Position numbers and translations under genes: made by a program. Below are positions 18,171-23,465 of a DNA stretch of 23,465 nt, piece by piece. The notes under the pieces were generated by a model that worked only from the letters and a program-made list of their open reading frames with translations, did not search any database and was not told the DNA's origin. Each line of letters begins with the position of its first letter. The first letter of the stretch is position 1. The DNA is from a virus, in the IMG/VR virus record IMGVR_UViG_3300030419_007643, positions 36,037 through 59,501 of that record; one strand, 5' to 3'.

Positions 18171-19361
18171 ATGGCTACAGTATTTAAAAATTTTATGAAC
18201 AACGACATTGTTTCTACTAGAACATTGTTGCATGAATCAATCCCGATCACAGGTTCTATCGTTTCAGGGACTTATTATGAATCGGCAAATCCGGATAACG
18301 AAACAAATATCAAGAACTATTCACATGGCTTGTTCCAATCTGTATATGATTATCCGCACTTAAGCTCTTCTGCTAATCATTTGTTTGATATTAGTATGGG
18401 CTACTGGGCCACCTCTTCTTTGTCTGGAACCACGGGCACTCGTGTTCAACAAAGCGATAAAATTAACATTTATAATCAAATGTCACAATTGCTTGTTGGT
18501 CATGATGTTTCTGGCAACATTCGCCCGTTTGATCGCGACGGTGACCTAACTGGCGGCGACAAGATGGGTTCTGTCTTCTTCCTTAACTTCTCGCGCCTCC
18601 TCGTTAAAGACGAAATCAAGAAAGGGTCGTTTGAAATTAAGTTTATCACTGGCTCTGCAGCCGCTGGTTCAGACCCCGCCGCCACCAGAAAAAACTATGG
18701 TGACAAGGTCATCGCCCTTAAAGACCACGCAGCGACTTCATCTTACAAAGTTAATTCACCTGCCGGTGAATATGGCTTGCTTTTCTCCTCATCGACAGAT
18801 GCAGGAACTGCTGCTGGTACAAAAGGTGCTTTAGGGCACGTTTACTATCAGGCCGGCATTGCTGTCATTACGTCTTCAATTTTCAGAGATCAACATCATG
18901 TAGATGATTACCTGACGTTTGAAACAAGCGATCACAGCAAAGGTGCAACGGCTACAAATGCCTTTCCATTTGGCTGGCTACCAGGACATGTCAATGGGAC
19001 AGACACGTTGCCAACTGGATCAGTTGAAGCAATGTTCGTTAGTGCATCTATTTCTGGTAGTTGCAGCGGCCTGAGAAACGCTTTGTATAATGTTGAATTT
19101 AACAACACAACAGAGTTGAATTCTACAATTTACTTCTGCCGTGCATCTCACAATGAATTTAATTATAGTTCTAATCCAACATATTTGAACAATAGCAAGA
19201 TTCGCGTCAAGAATAGCACACTTGATCAGCCCGTATCATATATTACAACAATTGGATTGTATTCCGCCGACAACGAACTGCTAGCAGTTGCAAAGTTGAG
19301 CGAACCGATCAAGAAGACACCAGAAACGGAGCTTACCTTTAGAGTCAGACTGGATTACTAA
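18171..19361 (+). CDS. Virion structural protein, 396 aa, first of a tandem paralog pair
   Basis: The start is set by AAGGAG with a 6-base spacer. The protein is rich in Ser, Thr, Gly and Asn, with many SG steps. In the middle it has FLNFSRLLVKDEIKKGSFEIKF, in which IKKG-[ST]-x-E-[IL]-x-F recurs in the next protein (SIKKGTIELNF). It then has NPTYL, and a C-terminal block of 40 residues (357-396; YITTIGLY, LLAVAKL, EPIKKT, ELTFRVRLDY) that matches the end of the next protein at 20 of 40 positions without gaps. The first ~120 residues have no counterpart there that I can align. No signal peptide, membrane segment or catalytic motif is visible. I recall similar pairs in large marine phage genomes but could not check. 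It is likely a fibre, decoration or baseplate protein. Confidence 0.7.
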   Translation: MATVFKNFMNNDIVSTRTLLHESIPITGSIVSGTYYESANPDNETNIKNYSHGLFQSVYDYPHLSSSANHLFDISMGYWATSSLSGTTGTRVQQSDKINIYNQMSQLLVGHDVSGNIRPFDRDGDLTGGDKMGSVFFLNFSRLLVKDEIKKGSFEIKFITGSAAAGSDPAATRKNYGDKVIALKDHAATSSYKVNSPAGEYGLLFSSSTDAGTAAGTKGALGHVYYQAGIAVITSSIFRDQHHVDDYLTFETSDHSKGATATNAFPFGWLPGHVNGTDTLPTGSVEAMFVSASISGSCSGLRNALYNVEFNNTTELNSTIYFCRASHNEFNYSSNPTYLNNSKIRVKNSTLDQPVSYITTIGLYSADNELLAVAKLSEPIKKTPETELTFRVRLDY

Positions 19362-19367
19362 AATGTT

Positions 19368-20597
19368 ATGCCATATTATAAGTTTGCACCAAATGAAGTT
19401 CTTTACAATAGGGTAAAAACATACCCAAGGTCAGAATTTTATGTTTACGGTGCTCGTATTTATTACAACAATAAATCTGGCTCTGTCGGGGAGTTTTCAT
19501 CCTCCGCAGAACACATTCCTACCGGATACACAAACCTGTATGAAATAAACGTTGACATGCCGGAACGTTCAGATCGTAAAAGTCTGATATATCCATTCAT
19601 CGTTAAAGGCGGAAACTTAACCAGCTTTAGAACTGTTAGCACTTCTGAGTTTAATCAAGATTTTGCTTACGGTGATGAGCTTACGGGCAGCTACCCGATG
19701 TCTGCCAGTATCAGTAGGGATTATTTTGCTGCCAATCATGAAAGCACAGACGTTGACACTTCAGATGACACTGGCCAATACAATAGAGTTGCTGCACTTA
19801 AAAACACTTTTAACTTTTACACAGCGATGAGCAGCCATTATGCCTACTCTTCTTCGCTAGATGATTCTGATGGCGGCTGGAATAAGGGCAAGCACGAGTG
19901 TGGACTTATTAGCATTCCTTCTATTTTTTATGGCTCCTCTATTAAGAAGGGGACAATTGAATTAAACTTTTACGTAACCGGTACGTTGATCGGCCAATTA
20001 AAAGACGAGAATAGGAATGGTGAGCTAATTCAGACTTTACCAGTTGGCCATGCTCAATCTGGCAGCGTCGGCGGGGTAGCCTTGTACAATGAGGGGTTTT
20101 TGCTGTTGACGGGAAGTTGGGATATATCCAACGGGACGCACACGGAAGCGTATACTGGCGGAAGCCCTGTCGCCCCAAAATGGATTCACTTTGCAGCAGG
20201 CGCGGACGATGGATACATGAAAGACAATGGCCACACTGCTTCCAGCTTTCAGATGAGTTTTCATGGCATCAATTACATTCCATACATCACCATGTTCCCG
20301 AGAGCACCCAAAGGAAAATTGAATCATTCAAACAATCCAACCTATTTGGCAGAAGATTCAAGGTATCAACCTACGACAGGCTCCAGAGGCTATATTGAGC
20401 CTACCAAGAATTCCATCAAGAATATTGTAAGCGGTGCGTATTCTGATGTGACTGCTAGCTTTCAGAAACAAACTTATATTTCAAAGATTGGAATTTACGA
20501 TGAAGACAAAAACCTCATTGCAATTGCAAAGATGGCAACTCCAGTGAAAAAAACTGAAGAAAGAGACTTGACATTTAAGCTAAAACTTGATATATAA
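19368..20597 (+). CDS. Virion structural protein, 409 aa, second of a tandem paralog pair
   Basis: The ATG at 19368 lies six bases after the previous stop, with no Shine-Dalgarno sequence, so it probably relies on re-initiation by ribosomes finishing the upstream paralog. The ATG at 19363 is in another frame. The N-terminus (MPYYKFAPNEVLYNRVKTYP) differs from the upstream protein. The shared elements begin with SIKKGTIELNFYVTG, continue with NNPTYL, and end with the 40-residue C-terminal block (370-409; YISKIGIY, LIAIAKM, TPVKKT, DLTFKLKLDI). The composition is again Ser/Gly/Tyr-rich. The conserved end with variable body suggests a common attachment or oligomerisation domain carrying different outer parts. 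No enzyme motif is present. The final codons contain a consensus -35 box for a possible promoter of the next gene. Confidence 0.7.
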   Translation: MPYYKFAPNEVLYNRVKTYPRSEFYVYGARIYYNNKSGSVGEFSSSAEHIPTGYTNLYEINVDMPERSDRKSLIYPFIVKGGNLTSFRTVSTSEFNQDFAYGDELTGSYPMSASISRDYFAANHESTDVDTSDDTGQYNRVAALKNTFNFYTAMSSHYAYSSSLDDSDGGWNKGKHECGLISIPSIFYGSSIKKGTIELNFYVTGTLIGQLKDENRNGELIQTLPVGHAQSGSVGGVALYNEGFLLLTGSWDISNGTHTEAYTGGSPVAPKWIHFAAGADDGYMKDNGHTASSFQMSFHGINYIPYITMFPRAPKGKLNHSNNPTYLAEDSRYQPTTGSRGYIEPTKNSIKNIVSGAYSDVTASFQKQTYISKIGIYDEDKNLIAIAKMATPVKKTEERDLTFKLKLDI

Positions 20598-20598
20598 T
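20568..20598 (+). promoter_or_regulatory. Candidate sigma70-type promoter for resolvase/primase
   Basis: TTGACA (20568-20573) and TATAAT (20593-20598) are both perfect consensus boxes, 19 bases apart; TATATA at 20591-20596 would give the ideal 17. The site lies in the last codons of the 409-residue gene, where the structural block ends. Transcription would begin at about 20603-20605, at or just past the resolvase ATG, so the message would be leaderless or serve mainly the primase and later genes. A coincidence of coding sequence cannot be ruled out. Confidence 0.4.
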
Positions 20599-20602
20599 AG
20601 AT

Positions 20603-21133
20603 ATGATCTTAGGTTTAGATATATCGACTTCAATAACTGGCGCCACAATATTAAACAAGAAAGGAGAGGTGTTGCTCAACACTTCTTTTGATCTCCGCAA
20701 TAAAAAGCACTTCCCTTCTTTATATGAAAAGGCTAATCATGTAAGTGAAATGCTCGACATGTATTATATTAAGCACTTTTTCGAGCATATTTACATCGAA
20801 GAGTCTCTACAAGCCTTCCGTCCCGGCTTTTCCTCCGCAAAGACTTTAATGACGCTCGCCAAATTCAACGGAATAGTGTCCTACATATGTAAGCGCCAAT
20901 TTGGTATCGAACCGCAATACATACCCGCTATTAGTGCAAGAAAGACTTGTGGAATCAAAATTCCGCGTGGTACAAAGGCTAAAGAGGTAGTTTTGCAACA
21001 TGTGCTTGACAATGAGGACAATTTCTTGATAGAATATACAAAACACGGTAATCCTAAGCCTGAAACGTATGATCGGGCTGACAGTTTAATCATAGCAAGA
21101 GCGGGTCATATTCTTTGGAAAGAGAAAAATTAG
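20603..21133 (+). CDS. RuvC-like Holliday junction resolvase (RNase H fold), 176 aa
   Basis: It probably cuts branched DNA (Holliday junctions, replication forks) during phage recombination and before packaging. The N-terminus MILGLDISTSITG is the first strand of the RuvC/RNase H fold with Asp6; Glu66 (in YIEES) is the second acid; and YDRADSLIIARAG supplies Asp157 and Asp160 as a D-x2-D pair in the last helix. This set of one early Asp, one mid Glu and two late Asp residues matches RuvC, and the length is close to RuvC's. A Lys/Arg-rich stretch (K114-K127) could bind DNA. The ATG is set by the position of the first strand; there is no ribosome site, and the gap to the previous stop is five bases. 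The 3' end overlaps the primase by 19 bases. It could instead be a phage RNase H-fold nuclease with a different branched substrate; the catalytic family is well supported, the exact substrate less so. Confidence 0.85.
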   Translation: MILGLDISTSITGATILNKKGEVLLNTSFDLRNKKHFPSLYEKANHVSEMLDMYYIKHFFEHIYIEESLQAFRPGFSSAKTLMTLAKFNGIVSYICKRQFGIEPQYIPAISARKTCGIKIPRGTKAKEVVLQHVLDNEDNFLIEYTKHGNPKPETYDRADSLIIARAGHILWKEKN

Positions 21134-22065
21134 CAATCCTTAAGGACATATTCGGCGGTTACTATCGCAGTAACAGCGAATATCTCTTCTATTGTCCAAA
21201 ATGCAACCACCACAAAGCAAAACTGTCGATCAATGTATCTAAGGGAGTTTTCAAGTGTTGGATCTGCGATTACTCAGGAACTAACATCTTCCGACTCGTA
21301 AGAAGATATGGCAACTACAATCAAAAGAATGCATGGAAAAGATACGATAATGTAATTCAACTTGATCAATTTGAATCTGTTGTCCGATCTATGTTTGAAA
21401 CAGATGAAATCGAGATAGAAGAAAGTACGAGTCTTCCAGACGAATTCATTTCATTAGTGAATGACAACTTACCGCATTCTGCTTTACCAGCTAGAAGGTA
21501 TTTGAGAGATCGTGGTATTACAAAGGAACAAATTACGTATTGGAAAATAGGTTATTGTTCAGAGGGTGAATATAAAGATCGTGTCATAATTCCATCTTTC
21601 AACATGCAAGGCAGGGTCAACTTCTTCGTTGCCAGGACTTACGTTGATAACTGGCGAAAATATATGAATCCAAAGATTAGAAGAAACAACATGGTTTTCA
21701 ATCATTTGTTTTTGGATTTCCAAAATGATCTCGTTATAACTGAAGGAATTTTTGATGCAGTTGTTGCTGGCCCAAACGCTGTTCCAATTCTGGGCTCAAC
21801 GCTCAAAGAAGATTCAAAGTTATTTCAAGAAGTTATAAACAATGACACTCCAATTTATTTAGCTTTGGACGTTGATGCAGAGAAGAAAGCGATGAGGCTT
21901 GTTGAGAGTTTTTTGAAATACGGAGTTGAATTATATAAGATAGACATTTCTCCTTATCATGATGTGGCGGAGATGACAAAAGACGAGTTTGAGCGGAGGA
22001 AAAAAGAAGCTTCCTTTTTGACTGCAGAAAACTACTTATCATATAAAATTAACAACTTATTGTAG
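21115..22065 (+). CDS. DNA primase, DnaG-type (zinc ribbon plus TOPRIM), 316 aa
   Basis: It makes RNA primers for lagging-strand synthesis. The zinc ribbon is C27-x2-C30-x17-C48-x2-C51, with KGVFKCWICDYSG as the second knuckle. A DnaG-like central part follows (RRYLRDRGI, KIGYCSEGE, RVIIPSFN, NFFVART). The TOPRIM domain has Glu210 in VITEGIFDA and Asp252/Asp254 in LALDVDAEKKA, the metal-binding set expected. At 316 residues it has no room for a helicase domain, so it resembles single-domain phage primases (as in T4 gp61) that work with a separate helicase. The start is a TTG at 21115 inside the resolvase gene; no ATG or GTG occurs between the upstream in-frame stop (21079) and that point, and only a weak GAGCGGG lies before it. 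Coupling to resolvase translation through the 19-base overlap is likely. Confidence 0.88.
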   Translation: MEREKLAILKDIFGGYYRSNSEYLFYCPKCNHHKAKLSINVSKGVFKCWICDYSGTNIFRLVRRYGNYNQKNAWKRYDNVIQLDQFESVVRSMFETDEIEIEESTSLPDEFISLVNDNLPHSALPARRYLRDRGITKEQITYWKIGYCSEGEYKDRVIIPSFNMQGRVNFFVARTYVDNWRKYMNPKIRRNNMVFNHLFLDFQNDLVITEGIFDAVVAGPNAVPILGSTLKEDSKLFQEVINNDTPIYLALDVDAEKKAMRLVESFLKYGVELYKIDISPYHDVAEMTKDEFERRKKEASFLTAENYLSYKINNLL

Positions 22066-22068
22066 GAG
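22064..22068 (+). promoter_or_regulatory. Ribosome binding site overlapping the primase stop
   Basis: AGGAG overlaps the TAG stop of the primase and lies 8 bases before the ATG at 22077. It fixes that start and confirms that TAG is read as a stop here. Confidence 0.7.
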
Positions 22069-22076
22069 ATTGTTAA

Positions 22077-22565
22077 ATGCCAGATATGCCACATATAGAC
22101 CCAAACCCTGAAATGGAAGTCGAGGCGGAAGCCTTGGCACAAAAAGTGATTCAAGCGTATGAACAAGGATCGGATGTCCTGTTCAATTTAATAAGAAACG
22201 GTGAACTAACCCCAGAACAGCAAGCAATCGCTCATCAAAGATTGATGAAGACGGGCGGCTTCCCGCAATCAACTTATGAAACCCCTGGTTTTTTAGACTT
22301 GATCAAGTCTGGAGACATTAAGCTTCAAGATAGTAGTCGAGTAAATGCTGCCATGGCTCTTCGTATGTTGATGCCACCGGAAGCTCATGCAGTCAGACTC
22401 AGTTTGGGCAAAACAACACACGAACCAGTTGATCCTAACAAGTTTCTTGGTGGCTCCCCTGCAATGCAAAGGCATTTCCGCGAAGGCAAAAAAATAAGCA
22501 GCCTACAATTAAAACAAATCATCACAGAAGAGCTAAACAATGTTCTGAGCGAAGGGAGCAAATAA
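22077..22565 (+). CDS. Small protein with C-terminal KQII-x-EEL tag, 162 aa
   Basis: I do not recognise the family. It starts at an ATG with AGGAG eight bases upstream. The body is helical and soluble-looking: an acidic N-terminus (EVEAEALAQKVIQAYEQG), TPEQQAIAHQRLMKTGG, then a Pro/Gly-rich part (NKFLGGSPAMQRHFREGKK). The last 23 residues (140-162) are a predicted amphipathic helix, ISSLQLKQIITEELNNV, ending LSEGSK. The same pattern opens the next protein (8 of 17 identical, no gaps), which begins one base after this stop. The I-x-E and L-x-E triplets in the tag resemble the [LI]-x-E sites cut by T4-type prohead proteases, so a scaffold or internal head protein is possible; this is inference, and no head gene lies within the window. 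No cysteine is present, and no signal peptide or membrane segment is seen. Confidence 0.65.
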   Translation: MPDMPHIDPNPEMEVEAEALAQKVIQAYEQGSDVLFNLIRNGELTPEQQAIAHQRLMKTGGFPQSTYETPGFLDLIKSGDIKLQDSSRVNAAMALRMLMPPEAHAVRLSLGKTTHEPVDPNKFLGGSPAMQRHFREGKKISSLQLKQIITEELNNVLSEGSK

Positions 22566-22566
22566 C

Positions 22567-23465
22567 ATGTCATTAACACGCAATCAAGTCAAGAAGATTC
22601 TTAGAGAAGAGCTTAAAAATGTAAGGAAGATCCAACACCCTGCATTGCGAAAAACCAAATGTATGGTATACCTCAAAGAATCAAATGGAGACATGAAAAC
22701 GGTTTCATTTAATTCTGTTCTCAAGCAGCAGAAAAAGGGTGTTTATACCGAGCAGCAAGTTCAAGACATTTTGCAATCTTCTTTTGATTATGATATCAAG
22801 ATGTTCGAGCAATATAGTGCTGCATATACGAAATTAAGCCAGCACATGGTATCTGAGGGATTGATTACTGAAAATCACGAAATCACAAAGAAAGGCCAAC
22901 TTTTAGAAAGGCAAGAAAAAGATGTGACTTTGATCGAGAGTGACATGAAAAAGTTTGCTGACAGCCTTATTTTGGAGCAAGACGAAGACGAGATCGACGT
23001 TGATGCGATTAAAACCACAGGGCAGAAAGCCGCCGGCGCAATTGGCAAAGGTTTAAAGGCCATTGGAGGCGTTTTGAGCGCCCCCTTTAAAGCTTGGAGA
23101 TGGTTCAAAAAGAAGGTTTGGGAAGCCATTAAAGGCGCCCTCGTAAAAGTCGGTCAAACAATTGCAGCTTTTGGAGACAAGTGGAGTGTCGGAGCGATTC
23201 AAAGAGTCACGGAATGGGTGGAGAAGTCTATTAACGTAGTTTCCAAAGCCTGTGGTCGTAACCCTTACACAAAAATCCTATGTGCTGTAGTAGCCTCTGT
23301 TTGTATTAGCTATCTTGTACATGCTGCTATAGCTACAGTTGTGGCCCAGTGCGGCCTTTCGATGAGCAGCATGGTCATGACCTGGGCAGGTGGCTGTGTT
23401 GCCGGCGCCCTCGGTTTGACAGAAAACAACTCGGACGAAGAACCAGTGCTGGAAGAGGCTGTGAG
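22567..23465 (+). CDS. Membrane-active-looking protein with N-terminal tag, 3'-partial
   Basis: The frame is open to the window edge (299 complete codons); the ATG lies one base after the previous stop. Residues 3-19 (LTRNQVKKILREELKNV) match the C-terminal tag of the preceding protein. Residues 60-145 are helical and charged, with several [LI]-x-E triplets (LLE 112-114, LIE 122-124, ILE 135-137). Residues 150-206 are Gly/Ala/Lys/Trp-rich and would form cationic amphipathic helices (GKGLKAIGGVLSAPFKAW, then WRWFKKKVWEAIKGAL), much like pore-forming peptides. Residues 237-261 and 264-284 are hydrophobic and could be membrane segments, with five cysteines between 229 and 277; this is high for this window. 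The function is unknown; an ejected internal virion protein, a membrane-associated lysis factor or a toxin-like effector would each fit. That it is a real gene is likely; the role is speculation. Confidence 0.65.
   Translation, partial: MSLTRNQVKKILREELKNVRKIQHPALRKTKCMVYLKESNGDMKTVSFNSVLKQQKKGVYTEQQVQDILQSSFDYDIKMFEQYSAAYTKLSQHMVSEGLITENHEITKKGQLLERQEKDVTLIESDMKKFADSLILEQDEDEIDVDAIKTTGQKAAGAIGKGLKAIGGVLSAPFKAWRWFKKKVWEAIKGALVKVGQTIAAFGDKWSVGAIQRVTEWVEKSINVVSKACGRNPYTKILCAVVASVCISYLVHAAIATVVAQCGLSMSSMVMTWAGGCVAGALGLTENNSDEEPVLEEAV

Noticed and set aside
20037-20398. Overlapping reading frames of about 93-96 residues on both strands within the 409-residue gene
   Set aside because: The + strand gene is supported by paralogy with its neighbour; the others are basic, Arg/Cys/His-rich shadows with no start signals.
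21131-22065. Possible stop-codon reassignment (no TGA stop in ten genes; TAG used twice)
   Set aside because: TAG at 21131 lies inside the next gene, and TAG at 22063 overlaps a ribosome site with a new gene right after it; reading through either would run into well-supported genes. Absence of TGA in ten stops can be chance in AT-rich DNA.
1-23465. tRNA genes, CRISPR arrays, insertion sequences, diversity-generating template/variable repeats
   Set aside because: No gap is longer than 65 bases, no reverse transcriptase or transposase is present, and I saw no regularly spaced repeats; nothing supports any of these.

Overview
The window looks like part of the late region of a large tailed bacteriophage, most likely from an aquatic (marine) source. 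It is AT-rich. All ten genes lie on the + strand and are packed with gaps of 0 to 65 bases, and two pairs overlap. There is no tRNA, IS element, CRISPR array or host-type metabolic gene. The marine assignment rests on my memory of similar proteins in marine phage genomes, not on a search; the host cannot be told from the sequence. Stops are TAA (eight) or TAG (two), with standard decoding.

Layout. Positions 1-20597 hold seven large, low-cysteine, Gly/Ser/Thr/Asn-rich proteins that I read as virion structural proteins (tail, baseplate, fibre or decoration): a giant protein already open at the left edge (at least 2610 residues, with a LamG-like N-terminal part), then proteins of 483, 1422, 1174, 316, 396 and 409 residues. 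Positions 20603-22065 hold two DNA-processing genes that overlap by 19 bases: a RuvC-like Holliday junction resolvase and a DnaG-type primase with a zinc ribbon and a TOPRIM domain but no helicase. Positions 22077-23465 hold a 162-residue protein and the start of a protein with cationic amphipathic and hydrophobic helices, cut by the right edge. These last two share a 17-residue tag, at the C-terminus of the first and the N-terminus of the second.

How the genes fit together. The structural block is internally related. One beta-rich module occurs twice in the giant protein and once in its neighbour. The 483- and 316-residue proteins share an N-terminal motif. The 1174- and 316-residue proteins share a gap-free C-terminal motif. 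The 396- and 409-residue proteins are tandem paralogs with 20 of 40 identical C-terminal residues. This points to a virion appendage built by duplication of a few modules, with parts that probably assemble together. The resolvase and primase would serve replication, recombination and genome processing. The last two genes may encode proteins packed inside the head, with the shared tag as a possible capsid-targeting or prohead-protease signal; that is inference.

The most interesting signals are the shared tag with its membrane-active-looking carrier, the modular self-similarity of the structural block, and a consensus sigma70-like promoter placed so that the resolvase message would be nearly leaderless.
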